From: Zarea fungicola
Taxonomy: Eukaryota > Ascomycota > Sordariomycetes > Hypocreales > Cordycipitaceae
NCBI GenBank assembly: GCA_900169235.1
Contig: FWCC01000092.1
Span: 1 to 64,000, forward strand
Length of the DNA: 64,000 nt
Direction: 5' to 3'
Positions 1-11,028 of the stretch are shown one piece after another; position 1 is the first letter of the stretch, and each line of letters opens with the position of its first letter. The position numbers were made by a program, and so were the translations under genes. The notes under the pieces were generated by a model, which made no database searches, was not told where the DNA came from, and saw only the letters and a program-made list of their open reading frames with translations.

Positions 1-1
1 G

Positions 2-1053
2 GGGGCGTGGCACAAGTATACCACCCCTGTGCCGATTGGAGGGGTCATGCGCGGTGCCGCGATTTCACGTGTTCTTGCTTCTAAAAATAACAAGGTCAAA
101 GCTGGTGACCTAGTAATTGACCGCACAGGATGGCAGGATATTGCCATTGCTGACGAGGGCCAGTTTGCCATCCCACCACCTCTGCCATCTGGAGCGCGCC
201 CCACGGACTTGCTTGGTGCGCTCGGTGTCCCTGGATTCACCGCCCATGTCGGCCTGTCCCAGATTGGCAAAGTCGAAAAGGGCGACACCGTGGTTGTATC
301 GGGGGCTGCCGGTGCCACGGGTTCTGTTGTCGGACAGATTGCAAAAATTCAGGGCGCTGGCAAGGTAATTGGCACCGCAGGAACAGACGCCAAATGCAAG
401 TGGCTTATTGAAGTTGCTGGCTTCGATGTTGCGTTGAATTATAAGGACCCAGACTTTGACGCCAAGTTTCTGGAGGCCACAAAGGACAAGATTAACGTGT
501 ATTGGGACAACGGTAAGTTTTCCCTTGCTAAGATTAACGCCCTCCCCCTTTTATTTTTTAATTTTATTTTACTTATACGCCTCGCAGTTGGAGCTCATCA
601 GCTTGACCTGGCATTCGGCCAGGCTGCTCTCAACTCACGCTTTGTGATTTGTGGAATGATTGGCATGTATAACGCGCCGCAAGGAGTCAACTTTCGAAAT
701 ATCGAAAACATTCTCTTCCGCCGCATCAAGTACGTCCCTTCCAAGTTGACTTTCCCAAAACAATTCCTGATTATGACATGCTGATCGGTGGTAGGGTTCA
801 CGGCTTCATATTCAGCGACTACCCGCAAGCGGTTGTTGAAGCGACAAAGGACCTATCGAAATGGCTCAGCGAAGGCAAGATTCAGCGCGCCGAGCATCTG
901 GTAAAGGGAAGCATGGATGATCTTGAAGCGACTTGGCAGCTGCTCTACACAGGCACGGACAAAGGTTGGTGCTGTGAATATTTGTGCGATTTGGGCTGTG
1001 CTAACTGCTTTTCAGGAAAACTGATATTGCAAGTCAAGAACCCAGAGGAGTGA
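2..1053 (+). CDS. NADP-dependent medium-chain reductase (LTB4DH/alkenal reductase type), 5' partial
   Basis: This is the 3' part of a zinc-independent medium-chain dehydrogenase/reductase that reduces alpha,beta-unsaturated ketones or aldehydes with NADPH in the cytosol. The frame is open from base 2 (GAWHKYTTPVPIGGVMRG), so the start lies outside the window. Exons are 2-512, 588-729, 795-964 and 1016-1053. Introns of 75, 65 and 51 nt have GT-AG ends and keep the frame. Visible motifs are the GALGVPGFTAHVGL segment, the nucleotide-binding SGAAGATGSVVGQIAK, the DVALNYKD stretch, VYWDNVGAHQLD across intron 1, and the C-terminal GKLILQV. These are the landmarks of the leukotriene B4 12-hydroxydehydrogenase/2-alkenal reductase group. 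Intron 1 is a multiple of three and has no stop, so a naive reading frame runs through it. Substrate is unknown. Confidence 0.88.
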
Positions 1054-1946
1054 AACTAGTGGTAAAGATGGACCTCTGTCAGCCCAGACGGTGGTGAAGT
1101 ACTGACTGATCCGACGCTGGAATCTGTCACGCAATGGATAACGAAAGAATACAACAAGTACAACAAATACAATACTTGCTTGATTCAACTTAATTATAGA
1201 AGTAAAAATTATGTAGCATGACGACCCTTCAACGCTGAGGTAGAGATACGAACCCTCAAGCATTCCAAATACCTGTGGCTCCTGAATCAATCACAGCGGC
1301 ACCTGCCTGCGACAATGTCAAAAACCCGAACAGTCGCCAAGTAGTCAACTACCCGGGAATTCCATGGATGCCATTTTAATTACCTCCATTGCGGAATTCT
1401 CTGCTATAGATTCGGGACACCTTACGTTATGCAAGTCGAATTAATGTCAGTGGAGGCTGGTTTTACTTTATTGCCTTGGCACCCAGTTAGGCTTTGAGTA
1501 ATACTCCCTATTTTGTACTTGGAGGGCTACATATTACTTTGGTGATTTAGGGCTGCATATTCTTGGGCTCATTATAATAATACACCTGAATTTACAACGC
1601 AGTACAGCAAATAGGAGGAGCTCTTCACACTTTGGGGCTGCCCTCCCATCCATAACTCCTTCACTGCCATCCATGAGCAGCTTTGAGGGTGAGAGGATGG
1701 AATTGAGACAATCACCGCTGATGCTGATGGAACTTCTGACAACTTTCAAGAGAGGGAGAGGCCTTATTGCCAACACTGGTTACAGCTAAATGGGTTTGAA
1801 CTGTACGCCGACCCGCTGCAATGACCACGTAAGTGTGTTAACAGCTCGATTCTATAGAATTCATCCACTCGTTCACAGATGAGTGAACGTCATATCACGC
1901 CTCCGCTAAGCAATAAACCCAGAGTTCTTGTATAGTGTATCGAAAG
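1054..1946. other. Intergenic, no gene seen
   Basis: About 0.9 kb between two genes whose 3' ends converge. Only short unrelated open frames occur on either strand, with no recognisable motif, and there is no tRNA-like arm or repeat I can defend. Confidence 0.6.
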
Positions 1947-2683
1947 CTAGCATTTTCGGAAGCTTGCGAGCTGTGCACCTTCAAATCTGGCCAGACGCGA
2001 CTCTGTGCCAGTTGTTTCCTGACATGCTGCCAGCATCAGTTCAATACGAGAATAGCTACCCCCCCGCCTCCATGCCGAACTTTTCATCTTCCTGCGCAAA
2101 TGACTTATTTCTTCTGGTTTTGTAAATACCCGGGGCGATTGCAAAAGGGCAAGGACGCAACCATCGTGCTGAAATGTTACGGCCAAGTAGAGGGAATTTC
2201 CTTGCGTCACGGAGTATTTTGAGATGACGTCTGTGCGAATGTCTTCACATTCCAACAATCGCCGAACGATCCTTTCGTGGTCCAGCCATGCAGCCATGGT
2301 GAGGGCTGTGCAACCATATCCATAGTCTGTGTCAATGACGCATGAACATTGTGTGTTCACTTCCGCCCCACTGAGAATAAGTGACTCGAGAACATATAGA
2401 TGGTTACACTGCGCTGCGGTAATAAGTGGCGTTACGCCGTTTCTCAAAACAGCCACGGTTTTCGTGTATTGAAGAAGAGGTCGGTAACTCGCAAAGAAGC
2501 AATGTGTGGACCTTCCCATTGCAGAGCACGGTCGCCGTGTTGCTGATAGAGACACGGGCTCAGAGCGGTCTTGAGCGTTTTGCACGTTTGTACCAGGTTG
2601 TTCAAGAGTGCACATGGCAAGAGTTTCGCAACATCTAATAGTATATCAAGGGGCAGATTGTATAAATAGCCGGGAGTAGCCAT
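1947..2683 (-). pseudogene. F-box/ankyrin-repeat protein, probably frameshifted
   Basis: The reading starts at 2683 with MATPGYLYNLPLDILLDVAK, an F-box (LP.DILLDVAKLLP...L.....TCK.L) expected to bind Skp1 in an SCF ubiquitin ligase. Ankyrin repeats follow, in a different frame: NGVTPLITAAQCNHLYVLES and CTALTMAAWLDHERIVRRLL. The F-box frame stays open until about 2444, while the ankyrin frame is open from 2615 to 1947. Similarity seems to pass from one to the other near 2475-2500 by a one-base shift, and I see no intron pair that would do the same job. The ankyrin array is short for this family, so the 3' end may also be truncated. It could be a real pseudogene or a sequencing error. F-box/ankyrin families are often expanded and decayed in fungal accessory regions. 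Confidence 0.6.
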
Positions 2684-4192
2684 AATACGCGCAGGCGATA
2701 GCAGTTGGCTGGTATGAGCTATGCGGTGTTGGTCCGCCCTTTTGCGGAGGGTGTTGATGACGGGATATTTGTGCAACAACCAACACAATTAGGCTGCAGT
2801 TGGTGATCACTCAGGGCGGCCTAACGAGCGCCTGCGAGGACCCTAGTTGGGACAAGCTTGTCCTCTCTGAATTATATCAGCAGATTACACGTGCTAGCAC
2901 CCACTACTGAGTAGTGGAAATTAAGCCAAGAGTGCCAAGAGAGAAGAGAATGGCAACGAACGTCTACCCCAAGGGAACTATCAGCCCAAGAATCCACCTG
3001 CCTGTCTTTGCGTCCCACACTACATCGCAAGCTACGAATTAAGGTAGCCAGCTTACCTGCTGGCCGACTTACTTATTGAATTGCTGGGCAACTCGCTCGT
3101 TAATCTCTTAACTAGGTGTCTTTGTGGCTCGTGGTGTTGATGGACTGCCTGTTGTATGGATTTGAGGATGGCATAGACAGATATTGAATTGGGAATCCTA
3201 ACACAGAAACACGTAAAATACTGCCTACATCCCTTAAAATACGGATTCCAAACAGCTGACCGTCGTTGCCACGGCTTTCTGATTTCCCTGTTCAGACACT
3301 TTGCTCCCTCTATCCCACGGTACATTTTGCCCCATGCAGGCAGCGAAGTACCAGGCTCCAGACGCCGCATCCTCTGTCCCAGTTGTATCAATTTGCAATA
3401 TTCCCACTTGATCTTATACCGCCTCCAGAATTAAACTCTTGAAAGAGGTATAGATTCAAGGCATCTGGTTGGGTAATTCATAGGAGCAGCCGAGTACAAG
3501 GCTAGTCAAAATCCTGGCAGCAACCCGTCAAGACAATGCTGTGGTAAGCACTGCTAGCTTGAATTCAGCTATGCGTTCCAACATTCCTTATTTCACACGT
3601 ATACGCAAAACATGGTATCTCTACAAATATACAAACACAGTTATTACATCAATCCCTTGGAAGCCAAGATATCTGGCACTGCAAGGAAATAAACCAAGTA
3701 TCTTCAAGTTTTAACTTGGCTTCTTTAAATTCATCCATCATTTATAAAGCCACAAAGCAACAAGGAAGTATTTAAGCTATGAATGAAAATTAGCTTCGAA
3801 TTGCTAGAACCAGAGGTGATTATAGCCAATTCAAGAGTAGTATTAGCAATGTACCCATCTCCTACGTATATATGTCGCTAACGACAGGCGGCTGGAGGGT
3901 TAATACTGTCAATACAGCCAGCAGGTTCGCTATTGTCACCATTCTCACAATTAACATGTATGATAAATGACTGATATTTGTCTATCTAGATAATGACTGA
4001 GGCGCTGTTATTCATGGCCGCGAGGCCGTCACACGTAACAATATCCATGTACAAGAAACAGCTAACTTTCTTCCATAATATGACAACTATTTGCTCATTC
4101 TATCAATAGAAAAAAATCTCTGAGAGTAACTTCATGCCCAAGTCGTCCTAGGGACAAGCAGCCCATATGCAACCATCTAATGGACACATGTC
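2684..4192. other. Intergenic, AT-rich, no gene seen
   Basis: About 1.5 kb. Open frames near 3053-3434 on both strands overlap one another and show no domain, signal peptide or splice logic. The 3600-4130 part is AT-rich and simple in composition. I see no coding content. Confidence 0.6.
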
Positions 4193-4696
4193 TTAGTATA
4201 GCTTCTGGTTCAAGTTGCCCCAGGTTGACTCTCCGCTCTGATCAGTGTCCACGTCGTCATTCCAGCCGAGTTCATTGCCGCAGCGCGCTTTAAGGTGCGC
4301 CGCGTCGTTCGAAGTTGAATCAGCATCCCCTAGAGCAATGCTCTGCCCGGAAGGATTATAGCCAATGTTCATTCCAGCGCTTCCAATAAAGTTGAGATTA
4401 GCCCAGAAGCCATCGCTGTTGGTGTGCTTCCTCAGCATCTCGACTGAACAAGCGAGCTGGCCGCCAGTCTGATAATTGACAGTCTCGCGCTTCTGTCCGT
4501 TGGTGTAGGTAACGGAGTAGCCACACTTCTTGCTACCCGGAGTAATGCAAATAAGTGCGGCGGCATTGATGGCAATATCCTTGCGATCTAGTTGCGCCAT
4601 GTTTCCATTCCCTGGCTGACCGACTGCCATGGCTTGAGTAAGGCCGACGATAGAAGCAAGGCCTACAGCCGAGACGGTGGAAAGGTTGAAAAGCAT
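4193..4696 (-). CDS. Small secreted protein, function unknown
   Basis: A single-exon gene for 167 residues. The N-terminus (MLFNLSTVSAVGLASIVGLT followed by QAMA) is a clear signal peptide with probable cleavage near residue 22-24. The mature chain is about 145 residues with four cysteines (ICITPG, KKCGY, LACSV, ARCGN), enough for two disulfides, and it ends in NLNQKLY. It has no transmembrane segment and no catalytic motif I recognise. Fungal secreted proteins of this size and cysteine content are often treated as effector candidates, but nothing here proves such a role. A 23-24 bp tandem repeat lies 30 bp upstream of the start, in the leader or promoter. The coordinates are straightforward because the ATG is directly followed by the hydrophobic core. 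Confidence 0.72.
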   Translation of the reverse strand: MLFNLSTVSAVGLASIVGLTQAMAVGQPGNGNMAQLDRKDIAINAAALICITPGSKKCGYSVTYTNGQKRETVNYQTGGQLACSVEMLRKHTNSDGFWANLNFIGSAGMNIGYNPSGQSIALGDADSTSNDAAHLKARCGNELGWNDDVDTDQSGESTWGNLNQKLY

Positions 4697-4725
4697 TGTG
4701 TCTTTTAAACGAGGGAGTGAAGGAG

Positions 4726-4795
4726 TATGGGAAGAATGGTTGTTTGTGTTATGGGAAGAATGTTGTTTGTGTTATGGGACGAATGTTGTTTGTGT
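4726..4795. repeat. Three-copy 23-24 bp tandem repeat
   Basis: Units at 4726-4749, 4750-4772 and 4773-4795 share the pattern TATGGGA(A/C)GAATG(G)TTGTTTGTGT. Copy 1 has one extra G, and copy 3 has one A to C change. It sits immediately upstream of the secreted-protein gene that starts at 4696, so it lies in its 5' leader or core promoter. Confidence 0.9.
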
Positions 4796-6623
4796 TTTTG
4801 TTGACAGGACATTGATCGTGGGTGCTTCCATGTCTTTAAATATTTACTGACTGCGGACAATGTATCAAAGTCATAAGACCGAAACGGCACTGTAGTCGGT
4901 TTCCATTCGTGATCGACAAAGGTCTGTGGATAAGGGGCACGGCGGTGATGCTCCAAGAAAACAGAAACAGAGCGTGGCATCGCAGGGTCTCCTGAAGAGT
5001 GTCTCCAATCATTCATTGGCATCCAGGGCAGAGATCAGCACAGAATCAGCAGCCGAAGTATACGCCGCTTGTTGGTGCATGTGTGGTGTACCTACAGCAA
5101 ACAGTTTTGCCACGCGCGTGTTAGTCTAGGTAAGCGCTGATATCATATGAATAAAGACTTAGATACTACCACTGACTATTTTAGGCAAAGTGTACTAATT
5201 ACATACAGCGCCGTCGTTTCGTTTTGCCATTCCGGAGCATTAGTTAGTTGCCCCGTTATAAGTGGCAGCTAGTTATATCTTCTACTTGGCAATGTAAGAC
5301 AGTAAGAGCTAGGGCGGCATTTCAGTAATTCCTTGGACGAGTATCTTTACTGATTTCCTACGTCATCGGTTCCGACAGTCACCTCATAGGAACTGCGTAA
5401 CAATTACGAGCAAGGCATAAAGTTGATCACCACTTTTCGCAAATCCAATAACCTGAAATTCTAAGCCGGAATTCCACGATTAGCCTTCAAATACCTGTAC
5501 ATCGTTCTCCTTTTTCAGTTCAACTCACATAGGAGGCTCATTTCAATTTTCTATATTCCATTCATCTGCTACCGTAGTCAATCAAATCCAAGCAAAACTC
5601 AGATCCTTTACATTACACCTTTCGTTCTGATCTCCATAGAGTTTACGCATAATTAAAGTACAAGATATCTACAGGGATCAGTTTATGGGGAATGCCAGAT
5701 CCGTTTCCTACTGCGTCAATGCGTCACTAGTACTTTTTTTCTTCCGAAATCTTCAGCCTTCTAACAACACTAGTTACTATATTGCAGGTCAACCTAAAAT
5801 CTTACATGATGAAGATGAATTTAAAAATAAAACACTAATAATGATACCTTTTGCCTATTACGGTTTCTCACCTATTTTATGCAGAGTCGAGCCATTGAGC
5901 GATACCACTTTATAGCATCACAGTGCATGTCTCAAACTCTACCAGCTAAAACAGCGGATCTCTGTAAGCACATTTCATCACCATAGACTTGGCAAAACTG
6001 ACCTAGCGACCAAATGGATACTACAATACAAGATGTGCAATTGTGGCGTCATTTATCGTGGAGCCATTCGCGCACTCTAACAGACCAAGAGCTAAAATCA
6101 CGGGCGCCGCGATAATAGAGATGAAGCCATTTATTGAATGATGATGATGCCTAATTGGAACGGCACTGGAGATGACGCAGAGCGCCATTTGGCCTTGGAC
6201 AAGTGCCCCATCATTCCTCCCTACAGGGCCAGGCACATTTCCTTGGTGTGGTGGCGTCCCGTCCCCTTCTAACCCAAATGGGCTTATGGTACCTGCTTTA
6301 TTTAGGTAGGTGAGGGATACAGGATAGGACGGAGAAAGCTAGTGGCTTATCTACTATTCTACACTAACAAGAAATATCCAACTTTAACTGCGCAGTTTCA
6401 TCCCAGCGTCTAGTCGACACAGCCACTTCACTGCCGGCCAGAAGCCCTTAACGGAGCCTCCTTAAGGCATTGGAAACAGCACTAATTGACTCGATGCCAG
6501 TCAGCCAGCCAGCTATTAAGGCTATCCCAAGCGCTTGCTAGCCGTCTAGAGGTGCAGTTCCGTTCCCAACGCCTACCTAACCGCTAGCCAGAAAGTCAAA
6601 TAAGTTATTATTAATTAAAGCTA
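4796..6623. other. Intergenic, no gene seen
   Basis: About 1.8 kb. Open frames at 4926-5129, 5685-5915 and 6021-6236 lack motifs, signal peptides and plausible introns. Nothing further can be supported. Confidence 0.55.
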
Positions 6624-7268
6624 TTAAAGCTTCAAGGCATTATGGCCCCATATAAAGAAAGCCTGTTTTTTAACGTCCTCTACCGTCATTTCTGGAAACC
6701 GGATTCTCTCTAGATCATTGCAGGCAATATAGTCTTCCACGGAATTTAGCCGCTCTGTTTGCGCAGTTGGAAAAAAAGACGTGTCATCGCTATACTCGAA
6801 AGTAGCTGTAAAGTTTCCATTGCTCTTGAGTTTCTCGTCTGCCAAGCCTAATGCTTGAAAGTCCAGACCGGGGGGCGCGGGCATCCAGGTGTGTGGTACG
6901 CCGGCGGCAATCATGATCATTGTAAGCGGCGGTACAACGAAAATCTCACCGGCCAACTCTACCATGCCAACTCCGGTGAGCGTCAGCACCTTTTCGGTTA
7001 TGAAGCGCGGGGGTCCCAGACTGGGAGGGCTAATGTGCACATGGCGCGGCATGCGCATACTCATATCAAACGGAAAGTAGCCATGGGCGCCTCGGAAAGA
7101 CGGTGTCGCACCGGAAGGGTCACCAGCAGCTCCGGGATTGTACAAGTGCAAGATCCCGGGAATATTCGGCTCCGACTTGAATGCAGGAATTTTGGGCACT
7201 CCAGATCCGTGAACAACACGGCTTCCGTTACGAAGTAGAAAGCCAAAGCAGGTTGGTTTGGAGCCCAT
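6624..7268 (-). CDS. Cupin-fold protein
   Basis: A single-exon gene for 214 residues starting MGSKPTCFGF at 7268. An upstream in-frame ATG at 7301 is possible, but a donor-like GTGAGT near 7325 and an acceptor-like CTTAG just before 7268 suggest a 5' UTR intron and favour the inner start. The central part carries a cupin metal-site pattern: MPRHVHISPP (H-x-H) and, about 50 residues later, AAGVPHTWMP (the second-motif His). Between them lie the beta strands FITEKVLTLTGVGMVELAG and EIFVVPPLTMIMI. The C-terminus is a helical tail ending IWGHNALKL. Cupins are functionally diverse (dioxygenases, isomerases, storage proteins), so the reaction cannot be named. There is no signal peptide, and the protein is probably cytosolic. 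A GAAC/AAAC tetranucleotide run lies about 80 bp upstream. Confidence 0.75.
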   Translation of the reverse strand: MGSKPTCFGFLLRNGSRVVHGSGVPKIPAFKSEPNIPGILHLYNPGAAGDPSGATPSFRGAHGYFPFDMSMRMPRHVHISPPSLGPPRFITEKVLTLTGVGMVELAGEIFVVPPLTMIMIAAGVPHTWMPAPPGLDFQALGLADEKLKSNGNFTATFEYSDDTSFFPTAQTERLNSVEDYIACNDLERIRFPEMTVEDVKKQAFFIWGHNALKL

Positions 7269-7344
7269 TCTAAGATACGTGAGTATGCCTCGACAATGCA
7301 AATGCTATAAGCTGGATGAACTCACCTTTTTTTTCTTAAAAAGA

Positions 7345-7370
7345 CAAACAAACAAACGAACGAACGAACA
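7345..7370. repeat. Tetranucleotide microsatellite (CAAA/CGAA)n
   Basis: About six four-base units that change from CAAA to CGAA halfway along, in the presumed promoter or leader of the cupin gene. Confidence 0.85.
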
Positions 7371-7587
7371 CCTAGCTAGACTGTAGCTACGAAAGATATA
7401 TTTCAAGTTGGTAACTTGTTTTAATGGAATCTATGCGCATTTCGGTTTTAAACAGGGCATCTGGGGGTCGCAAGGGGAGTGCGCAAATTGGTGGCCAACG
7501 TTAATCCTTTCCTAAGAGCCCCTGCTTCCTAGCTTGCTCTGGGCGAGATACATAGCAAAGTTCATGGCGAAGTTGCCGGCTGAGCCG

Positions 7588-7604
7588 CGGACTGACTCAG
7601 TCCG
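7588..7604. promoter_or_regulatory. Palindrome centred on a TGACTCA (Gcn4/CPC1/AP-1-type) site
   Basis: CGGACTGA-C-TCAGTCCG is a perfect inverted repeat with 8-bp arms. Its centre spells TGACTCA, the consensus of fungal bZIP regulators of the Gcn4/CPC1 type. It lies about 320 bp upstream of the cupin start. The binding role is inferred from the consensus only. Confidence 0.4.
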
Positions 7605-7679
7605 TTCCATTATAGAGTATGGGATAGCATACCACCGTATGGAGAATCTTGCGCAGGCACCATTCCCTGTTTATATACC

Positions 7680-7693
7680 GGGCCGGCCGGCCC
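7680..7693. promoter_or_regulatory. Perfect 14-bp GC palindrome
   Basis: GGGCCGGCCGGCCC is self-complementary over all 14 bases and stands out in a moderately AT-rich intergenic stretch. It could be a protein-binding site or simple chance; there is no functional evidence. Confidence 0.35.
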
Positions 7694-8539
7694 AACGCAG
7701 ATCCACTAACCAAGAATGGGTTGGTAATGGATTTGAAACTATTCATGTCATGCGTCTAGTAACTACTGCAGGTGTAGTGTAAGTTGCAGGTTAATCCTTC
7801 CAACAGTGGAATAGGGGTTCCGATTCATTAAATTAGTTGCCTTGCCAAGTCCTTGACCATGCCCCCTTCAGGTATTGGCAAACACGTTAAAGAGCGTGCG
7901 CGGCGTGACAAGTGTAGTTTGGAAGGCACCTCAGTAACTGGCTGGAAGGCGCTAGTGCTCAAGTTGTCTATTGGTGTCATCAATATGGATCAACCCCATG
8001 ATTTTTTCTCCATATGATGGGTTGTGGGCTGACAGGCGGAGTCCGTGCTAGCTACGATGCCATATAATTATAAGAACATAGTTATACATAATAGAGTATT
8101 GCAAGGGATTCCTTGACCAACAACTGTTTCTGGACGCCTGCTGACGTCAGAACTCATCTTGGTCTACGCTCTGTGGCCAGGAGATAATCTGTGGGTAGTT
8201 ACTCTGTACTGTTATCTGAACTGGAGATGCTCTAATTTACGCCATTTTTAACATTCAAAAACGGCTTCCACAATCCTTGCCAACTACACAACCAGTCTAC
8301 GGTTGGTTTGCTACATCTCTGATCAAGTGCTGATGCTATGTAATAGCGCTCTGCCTTGTCTTGAAGGATCTAGGGCTGGCCGCTTACAATTACCATCGAC
8401 TATTTAATCACGCCAAGGTATGTTGAAACGTCCAAAAACACATGTTTTCCATTCTGTAATGGACCTTTTGGAGTGCACAGCGACCTTACCAGCCTCGACC
8501 GTCGCATCACCCAGGTACTCATCAACTACATAATCTATG

Positions 8540-10078
8540 CTATACTTTAACCAATATCTTTTTTGTTATCCGAAATCGTACAATCAGCACCAAGAGCGCA
8601 GACACAAGACTAAGTGAACCCCCATAGAACATGGCTGGTCGGTACGGCGCGAGTCCCTTTTCCGCGCCGCCAAAACTCTCGAGCAGATATCCAGCAATAG
8701 GAGAGCCCTAAGATTGAAAAGAAAATTAGCAAAGGTCAAGAGGGAGAAAATGGATGTAAGAAAACATTACAAGTCAACTCACCATCAGATATCCACCAAT
8801 CCAGCATGTAATAATCATGCCCATAACTACACCAACCCTAAGACTTCCAAACAGATTGCCAGCCAAGGTCGGCACCGTGCCAAAGAAGCCGCCATTTGAG
8901 ATGCCGTTAATCACCACAAACAGTGTCAAGGGCCCAAGGGTTGTGGAGGCAGGCCAGATAGCCAGCATGCTCAGCGCCGTCAGGATGAGTGAGATGAAGA
9001 TCACATTAGTAGCGCCGATTAAGTCACCGCCGAAGCCGCAAAGAATACGCCCAATCCCAGACGCCACTGTAAAGCCAGCGACGAGGCCAGCGCCCGTGGC
9101 TGAGGAGAAACCAAGAGAGTTGGCGTAGAGAGGGAGGAAAAATGGAGGGACGAAGAGCGGAAAGATGCCAATAGCAGTTGCAGCGCAGAGCAGGACAAAA
9201 TTAGCTGATTTAAACAGCTTCCATTCAATAAATTTGCGGCGAGTGAGAGGTGTGCGCTCCTTCATGATCCAGGCAGCTGGTAATCCCGTGGCCAGTGTCG
9301 TGAGGCCGAGAACACGATAAGCCATGGGAAGGCCAATCTTGGTGATGATTGGATCTAGCGTCACGCTGATTATGGCACCTCCAAGGCCACTGCCTGCGAA
9401 GATGATGCCATTCGCAAGACCTCGCTTCTTGCTAAAATACTGAGCTGGGACTGCAGTGATGACCTAGTTCTGATTAGCATATACATGTTTTAGTTGTATC
9501 AAACAATCGCCAAGGCGTACGCAAAATGTGAAACTACGCTTTGGTCAGCAGGATATCTTATTGCGAAAAATCAATTCCGCATACCTCGATCCAATACCGA
9601 AAAGCACACCGGCCGTCACAAACAGTGGCCCCAAGTCACGCGTGGCAAAGCTGCTCAAAATCTCCGACGCGCCCATGAGCGCTACACCGGTAACCGCCGT
9701 CCTTTGTGGCCCGAGATACTGTAGCAACCACGCAGTCGCTGTTGCACACAGAGCCACCATGGCTGCTTGCATAGATCCGATGAACGATACTACGGCCGGG
9801 CCGGCAAGCCCTTGGTTGACGAGCGTGCGCTGAATCACGCCCCAAGCATATGTTGTCCCAGAGGCCCACCACATGAGCACGCAGCCGCTCACAACAATGG
9901 CCCAGCCGTAGCCGCCGTCGGGCGCGGCAGAGTCGGCCGCACGGGAGGCCTCGAATATTCCATCTTCGGTGCGGCTGGCGTTGGTTCTTATTCTGCTGGT
10001 GGGGGCATTGGGCAGGCTTGATGAGTACCCAGTGTTGTTGGCCAGCTCAATTGCTGTGGTCGAGGTTGTAACAGACAT
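8540..10078 (-). CDS. MFS transporter, monocarboxylate-transporter-like
   Basis: A plasma-membrane major facilitator of the fungal MCT group, expected to move carboxylates or related small acids; the substrate is unknown. My model has four exons: 10078-9585, 9533-9521 (13 nt), 9463-8783 and 8707-8540, giving 451 residues. Introns are 51, 57 and 75 nt. The MCT signature DGGYGW is at residues 54-59, just before TM1, after a polar N-terminus. The junction through the microexon reads FGIGSSFTFCVITAVPAQYF, the family's TM4-TM5 pattern, followed by SKKRGLANGI and AGSGLGG. Skipping the microexon breaks the frame. About twelve hydrophobic segments are present, and the C-terminus is RFRITKKILVKV. Retention of intron 1 leads quickly to a stop. 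Confidence 0.85.
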
Positions 10079-11028
10079 GGTCTTTTAGAATGCGGCGGTC
10101 TGCAACGCAAGGCAACTTGGACTCTGTACAGCAACAAACTGTGATTTACTTAAAACCTGGCCGTGTTGACGAAAAGAACCCTCCGTCAAGAAACAAAGGA
10201 ACGACTTGCGCCGATTGCGGTGAATGACAAGCATCCTAAACTTGATCATCAACAGCATAGGGCGTAGATTCGACCCACCATTGACACGGGTGGCAACACT
10301 CTAAAACCGGCTTCGGGACCACCACTACGAAGGGGTGGATGCTTGCGCATGTAGTTACACTATTGATACTTGCTTGACCAAATAGTTACACCATTATTCA
10401 CGCAGAAAGAACGACTCTATTACACAGTGGCTCCGGCAAAGGCTCGAATCAAGACTACTTTGAACATCAAAATGCATAGTTTCCAACCACTAGTTGATAT
10501 ATTCAAGGGCCTCTCACAATCCTAATAAAGAATACCTTGAAGAAATGTTTATAAAAGATCATCTCCTAGCATAGTTGGCAGACCTCTCAGGGTTGTTTAG
10601 CGGGCACCACAGCGAAAAACTGCCTGAGAATTGCCAGTGTACACTAACAATTTTAGGTTACTTTTAGAGTATGTGTGGCTAAAACGTAAATTAGTTAGAC
10701 ACTTCGAAGAACTTTTATGAGGGTTGGATATGGGATCTCTAATCAGATTGCTCCATTACTGGACTCTCTCCCTCAACCTTTCTCGAAATTTTAAATTGCG
10801 TGTGTTGACCATTTGTGACAAACGTCTATGCAGTCAGGCCACGCATCCAAAGGCTAATAAGGCCCAATGGCTATTGAAGCGACTCTAGCAAAAACATGGC
10901 ATCAACACAACATGTATAGTCTAACCACGGTACGTATCAAAGCCTGGTCAAGTCTTGTCATTAAAGAGCAATGCGCCGCAAGTCTGGCAGGTGCTTTACT
11001 ACAGCGCCCTGAGGCATGATAGAGCTGC
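10079..11028. other. Intergenic, no gene seen
   Basis: About 0.95 kb. It is probably the promoter of the transporter plus the 3' flank of the carboxylesterase. No open frame or repeat stands out. Confidence 0.6.

Larger units (their letters stand above)
7269..8539. other. Intergenic with palindromes
   Basis: About 1.3 kb upstream of the cupin gene and downstream of the transporter. It contains a tetranucleotide run (7345-7370), a 17-nt inverted repeat at 7588-7604 and a 14-nt palindrome at 7680-7693. The open frame 7534-7782 across the palindromes has no recognisable domain. I see no gene. Confidence 0.55.
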
